From Paramecium sonneborni (Eukaryota > Ciliophora > Oligohymenophorea > Peniculida > Parameciidae): DNA of 64,000 nucleotides. Within the stretch, counting starts at the first letter, position 1, and the number at the start of each line of letters is the position of its first letter. The stretch spans positions 62,001 to 126,000 of the forward strand of contig CAJJDN010000015.1 of NCBI GenBank assembly GCA_905182985.1. The letters run 5' to 3'. The position numbers and the translations under genes were made by a program. Positions 1 through 13,146 of the stretch are shown one piece after another. Below the pieces are notes generated by a model. The model did no database searches. It was not told where the DNA came from and saw only the letters and a list, made by a program, of their open reading frames with translations.

Positions 1-234
1 CAAATAAGATGATCTAATTACTAAATACTGATTGTTAATTGTATATAGTTTACTCATACTTTATAAATATTTCACTTTTGAATTGTACCTTCTATTAAAC
101 TCAAATTAAATAGAGATTTTATTTTCATTATAATAAAACTCTCTTTATTTAAAATTGTCGGGTATCCATTTTGCTCACTTTCTATTATAAGAATTTATTT
201 TATTGAATTTTATAAATATAATAATTAACAAATT

Positions 235-2134
235 ATGGATCAAAAATCATTAAAGCAAATATTAAGTTCAAGTGATACTTATGGTGGCACCAAAATTTAT
301 ATTTAAGCTGTGTAATAATAATAACCGTACACTATATGATTTATAATCAGGGATATTATAAAAATATGTTCAGAAGTAGTAATCAGCATATTATAAGATT
401 AATAAGGACCTCATCTACCTAAATTTTATAGCTTAAAAGTATAGTATGACATTAATTAAGTTTATTAATGAACTATTAGAGTTATAAGAATATGATTGGA
501 TTGATTTAACTTAGAAAAAAATATTACCAATTTTAGAAGAGTTTGCAGTATTTAAAAAAGAAAGTCAAGATGATGAAAGAGGAAAACATCTATTTTTTCA
601 AAATATATCATAAAAAAAGAAATATGAATAATTTAAAGAATTGGAATACACTGGAAGTATATTTTTTAGATACACACTTGAAAGTATATGGGTTTGGAGT
701 AAATGGTTTCCTATTGATACTGCAGTAGGTAAGTTAAGTTTATTTAAAATTGCTTAAGAGAGACTTTCTATTTTAAAAGTTAAATTTCCTCTCATTTCTT
801 ATTTTAATAAAAATTAAGTTATAAATCATATACAAATCTAAAGGGTAAATTATCTATTAAATGTTAGCCTCCAAAAGAAATGTTAGAAGAATGCAGAGTT
901 GTCATAAAAGAACATTTAGAAGATGATACAAATACTGATCTTAAAAATTTCTAGAATATATTAAATAAAGTTTATTTTACAGAGAAAAATCATTCATTAC
1001 ATAGCACTTAGACTTATCCATAAATATGGAAACAATCAGTTGAAATGATGAAATAAGGTAAAATGGGAGAAGATGTACAAATTAAATTAAGAACTGCTCA
1101 AATATCAATTATGTAAAAAAAATTCTTCTAGGCAACTTAGAATTTGAAAAAAAGCAAAGTTGCTTTATAATAATAAGTTATTAATTTTTCTACTGTTTTA
1201 AGTGAAAAAGAAAAATTATTGACAGAAATAAATAGTCATATTATGGAAAAGGATGCATTATAAAATTAAATATTTTAATTACAAAAAAAACAATAAGAAT
1301 ATTAGAAAGAAAATGAAGATTTAAGAATTTAAATTAATTAATTAAAACTTTAATCAGATACAACAGAAATTAAATAGATATCTCCAATAACTTCTAATAA
1401 TTTTAATGAATAATTTTATAGATCTAAAGATATAGAACGACAATTATAAAAAAAAGATGTTGAGATTAAGAGATTATCTGAATAAGTCTAACATTATAAA
1501 GATTTTATTAATTAAATGAATGGAAATTTTGATCATTTATAAAAATAATAAGAAGAAACAGAAATGGAAAGATTTAAACTACATTAAGAAAACATTTAAT
1601 CTCAATTGAAATAAGAAGAACTTCAAAATCAAATTGGATTATTAAAATAATCAAATGCCAGACTCAATGAAATAATTAAATAATTATAATCTTAAAATAA
1701 TCAATAATACGAAGAACATTTACAAAGTTTAGAAAAGAATTCCATATATATTCAACAATTAATCTAAGAATAAACTGAAAGTGGAAATTAAACAAAAAAT
1801 GTTTAATTTTAAGAAATGTAAGAAAAAATTTAAAGTTAAAATATAGAAATTGAAAATTTAAAGAAATTATTAGAAGAAAATTTCAAAATATAAGCAAATA
1901 CTTCTACTAAATAATGTAAAAATATCAATAAAATTAGAATTTTATGGTAAAAAACTGGAGAAAGGATTTTATAATGATAGTATAAAGAATTCAACTTTGT
2001 AAAAGTCAGATTAAAATTAAGTAGAAGATTATGGATGGGGATACAATAAAAATTAATTAGGGCCATTATATAATTCATAACAACATTAAGAAAATAAAAA
2101 AATAATGGAAAATTTTTAATAAAAAAAAAATTGA
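235..2134 (+). CDS. Gln-rich coiled-coil protein, unrecognised family
   Basis: I do not recognise this gene. Read with TAA/TAG as Gln it gives a helical N-terminal region (YLNFIAQKYSMTLIKFINEL, then an aromatic stretch ESIWVWSKWFPID) followed by a long Gln/Glu/Lys-rich coiled coil. The C-terminus ends YGWGYNKNQLGPLYN plus a basic tail at the TGA. Clear introns are 845-867 (GTAAAT...GTTAG) and 1947-1980, the second removing an in-frame TGA and restoring a short conserved-looking tail. The helical head could be an ENTH/VHS-like module, but that is only an impression of helix pattern. The ATG at 235 opens a short exon (MDQKSLKQILSSS) whose junction with the main frame near 310-400 I could not resolve. 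It converges with the SR-protein gene 83 bp downstream. Confidence 0.6.
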
Positions 2135-2217
2135 CAACAGATTAATTTTTGTTTACAAATATTTTTATATAAGAAATATATTGGACACTAATTTTATTTT
2201 TTATTATCATTGGTGCA

Positions 2218-3033
2218 TCATTACTTACCATCACCTCCTTTCCCTTGATTCTCCTCATCTAAATGTTGTTTATCTTCTTTGATGTTGTTACTTTCTTACT
2301 TATCTCCTTCAACGCTAAACAGAATTCAACTTTAAAAGTACGAGCCGGAAGACTCTGAATTGTGTGAGTCTTATGAAGAGCCTCTTGATGAGGACTATGA
2401 TTTCCTTTTTGAACTCTTTCGCTTCTTATTCAATTTCTTTTTCTTATCTCTAGAAGAACTACTTGATGAGGAATCTGAACTGGATGAACTCTTCTTTTTT
2501 TTATGTTTCTTTTTGTGTTTTTTTCTAGACTCACTAATATTTATTATTATCTATTCTTTACCTACTAGAGCTAGATGAACTAGAAGACGAAGATCTATGT
2601 CTACAATTCTTAGCACTAATAAATAGGTAAATGAATAGATATAAAATATATCGTATTCTATAATAAATAGTAAAGACTATATAAAATCTTACAAATGTCC
2701 AGAATGACCGCAAGAATAGCATAACCCATTATTTTTACTTGGCTTATTTCCACGAGCCATCTCAACCTATAAAACAGATCCTTTCACTTCTTCCTTATTC
2801 ATTTTTTTTACAGCTTTCTCTGCATCTTCAGGATCTTTAAATTCCTATAATTAATTCATTATATCTACTATAAAACAATATTTTCCCTTCCAAGCAAACT
2901 CTTCAATTTTTCCAAATTTTTTGAATAACTTTTTTATATCATGTTGATCCTCTTTAAGAGAATAACCTGTCACGTATACTCTTTTCTTATTCTTTCTAGG
3001 TGACCGAGACCTTGATGAACTAGAAGAAGACAT
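2218..3033 (-). CDS. SR-type splicing factor with RRM and CCHC zinc knuckle
   Basis: The protein begins MSSSSSSRSRSPRKNKK and then has one RRM: RNP2-like VYVTGYSL and RNP1-like KGKYCFIVDI. After the RRM comes a CCHC zinc knuckle (CYSCGHSGHFAKNC), split by an intron, then a long Ser/Arg/Lys tail ending KGGDGKQ and TGA. This is the domain order of RSZ/SRSF7-class SR proteins, which bind pre-mRNA and help define splice sites in the nucleus. Introns: 2616-2692 (77 nt, the longest I could support here, proven by restoration of the knuckle His and Cys), 2534-2561 and 2315-2341. The 77-nt intron is a candidate for regulated splicing, since SR genes often autoregulate; that is inference. Confidence 0.85.
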
Positions 3034-3666
3034 ATAATTTTAATTAAGGATACTTTTTTTAATATAATTTTTATACTCATATTTTTTCTATCTCTTTCTA
3101 TTCTCTTCTATTTTAATTACAAAATCAAACAATAAGGCACAATCTCCTCAAAAATTTTACATATCAAACATGAAAAAAAATAAACTTATTACCTAAATTT
3201 TTTAATAATGCTATTTATTATATTTTTTTTCACAACTAAATATTTAATTATATTGATAACTTTATTCATTAGATAAAATAAAGCTTCTATCTACTTAATA
3301 ATATATAAGAATATTTTTATTATTATAAATTTGTATTAAATCACTAATTATATGATATCCTTATTTTTTTTTTAATTATAAATTTCTTAGAAATTGTTTT
3401 ATCTTAAAATTATCAACTTCTACAGATAGATTAATTCATCCTATATTTTTTATTGGAACCCTCATTTCAATAAAATTAATGAATTTAATCAATTTGACAT
3501 ATTTATAACGAATAGTAAAATTCATTATGAAAAAATAACTAAAAGAAAAACTAAAACTATAAATACTTTTTTTTTAATTTGTATTTATTCTAATATTTAA
3601 AATAAGAAAAAAAATTGTGAATAAAATTTAAGTTATATATAAAATTTATATTATAAATATTCATTT
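3034..3666. other. Intergenic, divergent promoters
   Basis: About 630 bp of very AT-rich DNA between two divergently oriented genes. Frequent stops in both directions under the TGA-only code and no RNA gene or repeat that I can see. It should carry the promoters of the SR-protein gene and the EF-hand gene. Confidence 0.5.
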
Positions 3667-5560
3667 ATGTCAACTAAAAACATTAATAAGTTGAAACTAA
3701 ATGCTCTTACATCACCTGCTTCTTCAAATATAAGAATCTCGAAAAATACTACTTTATAAATGTCATGTAATGGATTAAGTCCAAAAATATTATCTAAAAG
3801 CCCTAATTATTCTTAATACATACCACATTAATTATCTTAAATTTATTCTCCTCCTAAAGAAAAGCTATCATCTTTAATTAATATCTCATAATCAGAGAGA
3901 TATGTTTATTCATTTAGAATTCCGACTTTAAGAATAAAAGAGAAATGCTTTTTTAAAAAGTAATAACAATAAAAATTGGGATAAAGTTCATTAGAAATTA
4001 ATCTCAATACTAATACATCTTCTATTTTTATATTCAGAGGGTCAATTTAAGAAATTAGTTAATTAAAAGTAATCTAAATGACAAGAGCAGAACTACAAGC
4101 AAAATCTACTTCTATATATTAGGCTAGATAAAACTTACTGTAAAAGATACAAAAGAACCTAAATGTTCCGAAAAGTTATACTTTATTATCATTAGGAAAT
4201 TATGAAGCAATCCAATTTATGGAAGAAATTCCAATAAATTGTAATATTTTATTTTTAAGTAAAACTGTAAATTAAGATTTTTGGAGTATAATCTTAAATT
4301 ATCATAATTTTTAATTTACAACCTAAAAATTTATAAGAATCTTAACAATCATAAGTAAAATAAATGATTTAAATGATCTAATAAAATTTATTTATGACAA
4401 AGACGTTTTTTATACTTATATGGAGGTAAAAGAGATGGTCTTGAATGAAGATTTATTATTAATGAAAAGAAATTCAATAATTATGAAAGATTTCTATAAA
4501 AGTATAAATGTTTATGATCAAGAAAAATAATAATTAATAGATGAGCCAGTATCTTAAAATTATATAGAAAAAAAGGATTCTTAAAAAGATGAATAAGATA
4601 AAGAAATGAAAAAAGACTTTACTCTTTTAAATCTTAATCCTAACCCTAATGATTTTTAGCACATTTTAGAAAAAGAAGGATTATTAAATTCATCCATTAA
4701 AAGAGCTAAAAGTAGATGTAATCTTATTTATTATTGCTTAGATTTAAAGTTGCCTAATTTTAGGACTTAATATGGTGAAATCTTAAAATAATAGACAATC
4801 AAATAAAAACATCAGTATAATTATTTATTGATAAGAGAAATAAGTATACAAACATTCCAGACCATATAGCAAGAAATATATTACATATGACACATTATAA
4901 TTTACCATAATTAATGAAAGAAACAGGTTTTGATAGATAAGAAATTTATGAAATATTTAGTAGATATAAAGCTTTACTTAGTTATGAATGCTCCTAAATT
5001 CCTGGATTAACAAAAGAGAGTAAAATATTTTAATTATTTATAGTGATACCAAGTGGTATCTCTAGAGAAGCTTTTAATGCTGGATTAGAAGAATTATCTA
5101 TGGCTCCCCCAGGAGTTGTAGATTAAATTTTTAAATTTTTTGCAAAATAGAATTCTTTAGGTTTTGAAGGATTTTTAAAAGCTATAAATTTAATTAGAGC
5201 CAAAGGAAATGAAAATAAGATAGAACTTATTTTAAAAGTAAATTATATATTATATCAAAAGTTAATTGATGAAAATGAGAATGGTTTATTATCTTATGAA
5301 GAAATCAAAAATAGATGTAGTTTTATGATGGAAGAAATGCTTAAAGACTCAAAAGGAGAATTAAGTGTCAATAATATGATTGAATATGTAACTAGATCAA
5401 TTTTTGATGTCTTTTATTTAATTTTAATTTAAAGGCAGTAAAGATGAATTACGACGAAGAAATTCCGATTGATAAGATTAGAAAACTGATAGAAAGTAAA
5501 ACTCATGAAGCTCAAGTATTAATAATGATGTGTTGTGGAGATGTTGATTATCTAAAATGA
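3667..5560 (+). CDS. EF-hand-type protein with long N-terminal extension
   Basis: Starts MSTKNINKLKLNALTS and keeps an open frame for about 370 codons of Ser/Lys-rich, poorly conserved sequence. A 20-nt intron (4775-4794, GTGAAA...AATAG) joins it to a compact helical domain: DNQIKTSVQLFIDKRNKY, then NIPDHIARNILHMTHYNLPQ, then an EF-hand loop DENENGLLSYEE. A last exon after an inferred intron 5409-5434 (acceptor AAG) adds a second, degenerate loop around KMNYDEEIPIDKI. The arrangement resembles calcineurin-B-like EF-hand proteins, suggesting calcium sensing, but only one loop has a good set of acidic ligands. The last splice was inferred from the EF-hand pattern. No specific partner can be named. 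Confidence 0.65.
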
Positions 5561-5964
5561 TTTATATTAATATAGCATATCTTATGAGATTTTAGAATTT
5601 TTATTTCCATTTATTCTATTTTAATATTAATCATCTAATTTTATATGATTAATTGTCTTTACTTATTAAATAAAAATTATTATATATTCTTTGAATTATT
5701 AAAAATTATAATTATATGCTAGTTAAAGATTTAGTTTTAAATATAACTTTAAATTAAATAATATATAAATATATCATTATAATTCAGATAAACAAACACA
5801 ATAATGCAAAACAAAAAATTATTATTAACAGAATCAAGTAGATGATCCTTTTATTTTTTAAGAGTAATTTTTATAAGTTACTCGTTTTTATTTACTCAGG
5901 TGATTTAGATCTTTTTTATAGCTTGAATTTAATTTTCTATTATTGAATTTATAAGTATTACTCC
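5561..5964. other. Intergenic, convergent 3' ends
   Basis: AT-rich stretch between the ends of two converging genes. I see no gene, although the last exon of the minus-strand gene could extend to about 5795 if an extra intron removes its TGA at 5965-5967. Confidence 0.4.
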
Positions 5965-7186
5965 TCATAATTATTCACTATGATATAAATATAAAGTACA
6001 ATATTATTTTATCGATCTTGAAATTTTTCCACTTGATTTTATTTCAACTTTTCGTTAGTGAATTTAATTTTGTAAATTTTCTTATAATTCTAATTTTTAG
6101 TTTTCAATTTATGGTAATGATTCAATCACTTGAGATTATTATAAAGTTACAACTTAAGATACTTATTAACTGGCTGATAATTTTTATAAGCTAATACTAC
6201 TTCTTAATGGTAAATCAGATAATTAATAGGAGTATTGAATCTTTCTAAGTTAATCAAAAGGTTATCTATAACAGTATCTTATAAAAAATTTATAAAGTTT
6301 AACTAATTTTAAAGATTCATCTTAAAGTTTAAAATGAACTTCTACTTTGTTCTTTTTTATTTTTTATTTTGTATTAGATGTAATTTGAATTGATAGAACT
6401 TTAAGAGAATAAAAGAAATAAAATTCATTGCTTAAAATCATTTTTTTAATTTTCAAATTAATTAATAGTAAGCCTGTTTCAAATTTTCTTGTTTGAATTG
6501 CTTTTAATTTTAAATGATTTAAAGCGTTTCTTAGAGTGAAGGTTTCAATAATAATCTTTATTTTTTCTAAATGTGATGACAATTTAATAGTCCATCTTAA
6601 TTAATGAAAAGTATCCTTTAAAATTTAGATTTAAAATGAATATACAGCTTTACAAATTTCTTAGCCAGCTATTTATAATTATAGCTCCTAAATAATTTTA
6701 ATTAATTGTTAATTTTGAATTTTCTTTTCCATTCTTTAATAAAATAAATTATTACCCAATATCTTTTGATACTATTCCAGGTGAATTGCATCTTTGAGGT
6801 GATTTAAAGAAACTGCTACAATTACTATAATCTATTGCAGCTAGTCGAAAAATTAATTAAAAAGCTTCTTATTTTTATGATTTTTAATAGTATTCTTACA
6901 TTTTTTAGAGATGCAAGAATAATTTCTAAGTTGCCATTAATAAATGGATTTATTCAAATCTTAAAGATAATTTAGATTATTGATTATAAATTATATCTTC
7001 TTTCATTTCTGAAAATACTTTGAAAGAGGAACGTAAAAATTGATTTAGTAAATTCTAATGTATAAATTAAATTAATACAGGGGATGAGCTTAAGTAGGAT
7101 TGAATTGAATTTTAGGATCTAACTAACGATATTGATGAATAAGGGGAGGGTTATTTGGATAGGTTATTTTGATTACTATTTTTCAT
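5965..7186 (-). CDS. Coiled-coil protein, unrecognised
   Basis: Begins MKNSNQNNLSKQPSPYSS, a low-complexity Ser/Asn head, then helical Gln/Leu/Lys segments such as MATQKLFLHLQKMQEYYQKS. A switch of frame is best explained by a 22-nt intron at 6734-6755 (GTAATAATTT...TTAAAG), after which the coiled-coil continues (MEKKIQNQQLIKIIQEL, DTFHQLRWTIKLSSHLEKI). It ends at a TGA at 5965-5967. No domain is recognised; a structural or scaffold role is only a guess from composition. The N-terminal half has more than one open frame because only TGA stops translation, so exon limits are uncertain. Confidence 0.5.
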
Positions 7187-7443
7187 TTTTATTTAATGTT
7201 ATATTTTGGAATCAGTAATATGAATAGAGAATTTTAAAAAAATTAATAAGATTATAGGAACTGAATTATAGAGTATAATAACTTTAAAAATCTAGAGAGA
7301 AAATATAATGATTTGAAGAATTCAAAAGAATAAGTTATTGATTGATAATTAAATATAAATAATAATAATGAGTAGTGAATAATTTGATGAAATAAATTAA
7401 AGGAATATAATAATTGATACAAATTGATATGAATGAAAATATC

Positions 7444-9295
7444 TCAATTTTACTTATTATTATAATTGATATCGATTTTTGATTTTCTAAATTCTCCATT
7501 TGCAGCAGCAGATACAAAACTAACAAATAGAGGATTAGGTTTAAAATTTTTAGATGTAAATTCTGGATGATATTATACTCCTACATAAAAAGGATGTAAA
7601 TTATTTGGTAATTCTAAAATCTTATAATAATAAATAAAAAAATACTTCCATTCGTTACCCAGTTTTTTTATCTTTTCCTGAGAATATTAATCCATTTTCA
7701 GTTAGATTTTAAATCTATTACGGATTTACTTCATATCGATGTCTATGTCTTTCCTCTACAACTTCAGAATCATATATTTAATATGCAATACTATCTTTGT
7801 TTCTAAAGTAATTTGAATATCTTACTCAATTAAAGTATAATGATTTCCTAATCTCATATTCCCTCCAAATAATTATGGATTGATTTCTGGCATAAATACA
7901 ACATAATTAGATCCAATTTATTCATCTTTTAATTCTTCTGTTGTAGCATCCTTTACTCCTAAAACATTTCTTGCATATTCTATCACTGCTGCTTGAAAAC
8001 CATAACAAATTCCTAAAAATGGTTTCTTATTTTCTCTAGCAAATTAACAACACTTTATTTTAAGGTTAAAACCATTATATCCAAATCCCCCAGGAACAAG
8101 TATAGCATCAAATTATTAACATTATTTTTCAAGTTCTTCCTCTCCATTTTATTATTTTGAAAATTCAATAAGATCAACATATGTTAATTATAAGTTTACT
8201 TTAATAGCATAACTGGCTTCCTTTAATGCTTTTATTAAAGACATATATGCATCCAAATTTTTCATATATTTTCCCATTATACCAATCTTAACTGGCTTTT
8301 ATTATTCTAGATCACTCAGATATTGTCCAAATTATGTATATTATTGAATTTTTGGAATTTATTAATGTGGCAAATTGAATTTTTATAAAATACGTTCAGC
8401 TAGCTTTTATTTTTATAAAACTTCAGGAACATCATATATATGTTAAGAATTAGGAACAGAAAATATAGAATCCTTAGAAATATTTCCAAACATGGCAAGT
8501 TTATCTCTTTATGGAATTTATAATTCAGTTTCTGATCTACATATTATGAAATCAGCTATCAATCCTGTGTATCTAAGATCCTTAATACCATTCTAAGCAG
8601 GTTTCGTTTTCTATTCATTATTTAATGTTAAAATATATGTAAGCATAATCTACAATATACTTTAATATCATATTACCAAACCAACATTTTCCTTACCTTC
8701 TTCATTTATCATTTATCGAACTGCTTCATAATAGCATGTTGATTCCAGATCTCCAACTGTTCCTCCTACTTCTACCAATAAAATTTCTGGTTTCTCATTT
8801 GTATTTTGTTTCAATGGTACAGTCGTTAAGTTTCTAATCCAACTCTTTATTTCATCAACCACATGAGGAATTACTTATACTGTTTTACCCAAATAATGTC
8901 CTTCTCTTTCCTTTCTATTATTCTTACTTATTTTTATTACTGTAATATTTTTTAATATAATTTCCCAGTTGTTAAACTATGGTAAAAAGATAATTCAATA
9001 TCCAAAAATCTTTCATAATTTCCAATATCTAAATCAACTTCTCCTCTAATGTTATTCTTAAAAACCTTACCCATCTCCTGTTACAAATACTTCCCCATGC
9101 TCATATGGATTCATTGTTCCAGCATCAATATTCTACTTTATTCATTAATCTTACTAAATATGGATCAATTTTCAAAAAGGAAACCTTATAACCATACTCT
9201 TTCAATAACATTCCGATACTGCTGTTTATTGTACCTTTTCCTATACCTGATGCTATTGCACCACAAATAAACAAATACTTACACTTTTTAATCAT
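7444..9295 (-). CDS. CTP synthase
   Basis: Converts UTP to CTP using glutamine and ATP. The N-terminal synthetase domain starts [17 protein letters not shown] (P-loop-like motif), followed by [20 protein letters not shown] and [13 protein letters not shown]. The C-terminal class I glutamine amidotransferase domain has [11 protein letters not shown], the nucleophile Cys in [13 protein letters not shown], and the His-Glu pair in GVQYHPEF. In GVQYHPEF the Gln is encoded by TAA, one of the best proofs of the code here. Introns 9133-9154 and 9046-9070 fall exactly between conserved residues. The ATG at 9293-9295 lies only 11 bp from the divergent LRR gene start. Length (about 590 residues) fits the family. 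Confidence 0.95.
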
Positions 9296-9306
9296 ATTAA
9301 TATTTT

Positions 9307-10714
9307 ATGGATTAAGTTTTTAATCATTTAATAAAAAGGGCAACTCCCTAACCCATTATTAAAGTTGGAACACCTTGGTAATGCATTCCCATTAAAAATG
9401 ATAAACAAGCAAGAGATACAACAGAAGTTCATATGGCCGATCAAGGATTTAATGAATTGTCACAATTTGATAAATTCATGAATCTTGAAGTGGTTTGGTT
9501 AAATGAAAATTAAGTACAAAATAAATGTTATATTATATCTAGTTAACCAGTATCAAAGGCATTGAGCAGAACTTTAGAATCAAACATCTATATTTACAAA
9601 AGAATAAAATTAGTACACTTGAAGGACTATAAAATTTGAAACATTTAGAAACATTGAGTTTATTTAACAATGAGCTAAGAGATTTAGAAAAAAATCTTTT
9701 GATTTTAAAAGAGTTTCCAGGACTTACTACTTTGGGTTTTAAAAATTGTTTTATATTGTCTTAGATCTTTTTAATAATCCAGTTGCAGAAGAACCTTATT
9801 ATCGAAATAGAGTAATTTCTGCTCTTCCTTAATTATAATTACTGGATAGATCAATAATTACAGTTTAAGAAAAGATTAAAGTAGAAGCATGGTACAAGGA
9901 TTTCAAAGCAGAAGTTAAAATAAAGAAAAAAGGATAGAAAAAATAAAAATTACTTCCTTCTTAAATATTTTCAGTAGGAGAAAAATTACTTTATAAGGAA
10001 GTTGATGAAATAAAAGCAAAGCGAGAATAAGATAAAGTTGATGAGATACAAAGAGAAAGAACTAGAATAAAATTAAAGGAAAAAACATTTGATCCGAATA
10101 AATTTCCAACAAATGAATTAAAAGAACAATTAAGATAGAGACTTCATGATAATCCAATGAGTTTAGTAAATGAATGGGAAAAAGGGAAATTAAAGAAGAT
10201 ATTTAAATAATATGATAAAGGTAATAAATAATAGATTTAAACTAGAAAAGAAAGGATCAATTACATAAGATAAATTATAAGGATTATATGGAGATTTAAT
10301 GAATGATTTAGCAAATATAGGTAAGGTGCCAGCTGTGCCTTTTGATAAATTTAAAGAAGTTATGTCTGAAGATCCATTGCCTTGGGATTCTTTTTGTTTT
10401 TAATTGAATCATGTAGATTTTTAAAGGGCTCCTGAAGAAATTTTACAGAAGAAAATAGATGAGAAATATAAGGAATTTAATAGAAGATTAAATGCAGGAA
10501 AGAAGGGTGAAGCTAAAGAATTCATGATAGAAGCAGTTAGACTAGAAGCAGCTCGAGATAAGGATGAACATAAGTAAATAAAACTAATTAATATAAAAGA
10601 CTACCAGAGATCATACCTGAAGATAATACCAAAATAAGGAGTGATTGTTTTGATTTTTCAAGATATAAATACAAGTAGAATTTCACAGATACTGCTAAAT
10701 ACCTTTTACAGTGA
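9307..10714 (+). CDS. Leucine-rich-repeat protein of the ciliary LRRC type
   Basis: After MDQVFNHLIKRATPQP comes an SDS22-like LRR array: LEVVWLNENQLTSIKGIEQ, IKHLYLQKNKISTLEGLQNL, LETLSLFNNELRDLEKNL, LTTLDLFNNPVAEEPYYRNR, closed by an LRRcap-like SALPQLQLLDRSIIT. A charged helical tail follows, ending DCFDFSRYKYKQ. LRRs of this class are common in axonemal and ciliary proteins; the closing pattern reminds me of LRRC72-like proteins, but I cannot confirm orthology. The repeat consensus is restored only if introns are removed: a 29-nt one inside repeat 1, one ending TTAG before DLFNN, one of 25 nt, and 10574-10599, which ends AAG and restores LPEIIPEDN. Confidence 0.8.
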
Positions 10715-10851
10715 ATTTAATATGATGATCAATATAATGATTATAATTACAAATATATTTAGAGTTGGAGTTAGAAAAATTGAAAATCTGAAAATCTTGT
10801 AATTCTCTTCTAATTTGATATTAAATTTAATCATAAAATTAATATCGATAT

Positions 10852-12895
10852 ATGCTAAGTTTTAAAGTTATTTTACCAGATTAATCGGAAGGTCAATATC
10901 AAATTACTAAAACCTCAAGTGTTAAATAATTTGTCTAATTCATAAAAGAATAGAATAATGATAAAGATTGGAATAAATATGAACTAGAGTTATATTTATT
11001 TGATCAATGCTTAAATGAAGATGGATAAGTAGATAAAATTATATGTAGTCCAGAAAATGATTACTTAACTTTGAAAGTAAAAAAAGGGGAAAGAATTAAA
11101 AGATTGCAAACATTTTTTGTTTCTGCTTTGTAGAAAATTTAGAAAAAAACTGAAGCAGATATGACAGGTCTTAAGAAGGCTTTGAAAAAAAGTTCAACAA
11201 TATAAGAATTACCAAAATAAACAGAAAAAAAGAATGTAAAAAAGTTATTATCCTTTTTTGTAAATGCTTCTCATAAAATTGCTGAGATGTCTAGATAAAA
11301 AACTTTAAATTTTACTGAAAAAGTTTAATAAAATGAAAAAGCTAAACATATGACTTATAGTTAGGATCCTAGTAGAATAAATTAGGAAGAGGATCCATTA
11401 AAAAATAACAATGATACTGTATTGGGTTTATTGGATCATTTGGAAAAACCAAACAATTAAAATTTTTATTTAAAAAATAATGATACTTAAATAAAACCTA
11501 AATCATTAAGTCCAGAAGCAAGAAAATATTTAGAGAGAAAGAAGAAAGCAATAGAGAATTTGAATGATCCTATTTAATAAGCTAAAGCAAAATAATTAGT
11601 TGCTGAATTGAAGAGGTAAAGAAAAGAATTAGAAGAAAGAAAGACTAAATAATAACATAATGAATCTGATTAATTGGAAGAAAGTATTGAAAAATATAAA
11701 ATGGAAAGAGAATAATATAAGGAACATCTTAATTAAGAAAAGAGAATAAAAATTAAAGAAAGATTGTAAGAAATGTAGAAACATTAAGAAATATAGCTAT
11801 AAAAAAATTAAGAATAAAAAAATCTTATTTTAGAATTAAAAAATAAAGAAAGAGAAAAAAAGAAATAAATAGAAGAAAGAGAAGAACTATTAAAAAAATA
11901 GTATTATGAAGATGCAAAAGTAACTTATTTTTATATTATTCAAGCTAAAATTATAACAAAGAAAAAAATTAGCTATTCCTATTAGATTAGAAGAAATTAA
12001 TAAACATGAGGAGGATTATTTAAATAAAAAGTAGTTGCTCAAGTTAGAAAAAGATCAAAAAAAAATAGAAAGAGAGATTGTGATTTAATAAGAAACAAAA
12101 TAGATTTATAAAGCTAAGTAAATTTTATAAAAAGTCATGGATGTTGATTAGAAATTTAAAAACAAAGAAATTGTTGAAAAATAACAAAAAGCAGAAAAAA
12201 TATTAAGAAAGTAGAAATATGCTGAAATAGTTAAAGAATATCATAAACCAAACATTAAAATTTAAACTGATATTCAATTTAGCAGAGCTGTACATAATAA
12301 GTCAGATAATTCACTTTAAGAGGAATACATTGAGTATAAAATTTTAATGATTTAATTAGTTTTTTAAAAGAAGGAGAAGGAAAATCAAGTTAAACAAAAG
12401 TAGATTCAATTCGAAATAAATTATATAGATAAGCATAATAAGGATCAGGTATTATTGTTAATGATAATAGAAAAGAATGTTCATAAAATTCAAAATGTTT
12501 TAAATCTTCAAAAGGTAAGCAAAACGAAAGTGACAGAATCCTTGTAAAAAGGTTTTGTACCAAGTCCTTCCCTTTATTATTAACCAAAGGGAATGAAAAG
12601 TGAAGTTTAAGTGGAAGAATAATAAAAGAAAAAGCCTATAAATTATCTAAAAGAATTAGAAGAGGAAAGAAAGAATTAATAATAAGGAAAAGTAGGATAG
12701 TTGAAAAGTCATAGTGTTCCAAGATTATAATAAGATTATAGATCAATTATGGAGAGAGGAAAAAGGTACGAAAAAGAAGCATAAAGAAAAGAACATGAGG
12801 CATTCTATTTAAATGATGATAAACTGAAAGAAGAAGCAGAAGATTTATTTTTGAAAAGTGTTTAAGAAAAGATAAGATTCTTAGAGAAGATTTGA
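10852..12895 (+). CDS. Long coiled-coil protein, unrecognised
   Basis: Starts MLSFKVILPDQSEGQYQI, a possible small globular head (about 90 residues, with LYLFDQCLNEDG), followed by Lys/Glu/Gln-rich coiled coil for most of its length and a short basic tail. An intron at 11920-11944 (acceptor AAG) keeps the coiled-coil register (DAK joined to LKLQQRKKLAI). Around 12340-12560 two frames are open, and the alternative one (FNDLISFLKEGEGKSSQTKV) looks more protein-like, so there are probably two further introns I could not place. No known domain. Likely cytoskeletal or scaffolding by composition only. Confidence 0.55.
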
Positions 12896-13146
12896 TAAAA
12901 TATTTAAATTTAGCTATAAACTTGAAAATAGTTAATTATTTATATATTTACATTTTTGTTATCTCTTAATGATCGTATAATTGAAAACTGTTATTTTAGT
13001 TTGTTATTTTTAAATTAATTAAGATGTAATTTAAGAAGTGCATAAAAAATGTTAATGAAATTTTATATTATGATATCTATCGTATGTTATATCTTATCTC
13101 ATAAAATTATTATTAATAAAATATAATATTAAATTAACTACAACAA

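Noticed and set aside
2360..2578. Plus-strand acidic/Phe-rich ORF
   Set aside because: Antisense of the Ser/Arg/Lys-rich tail of the SR splicing factor.
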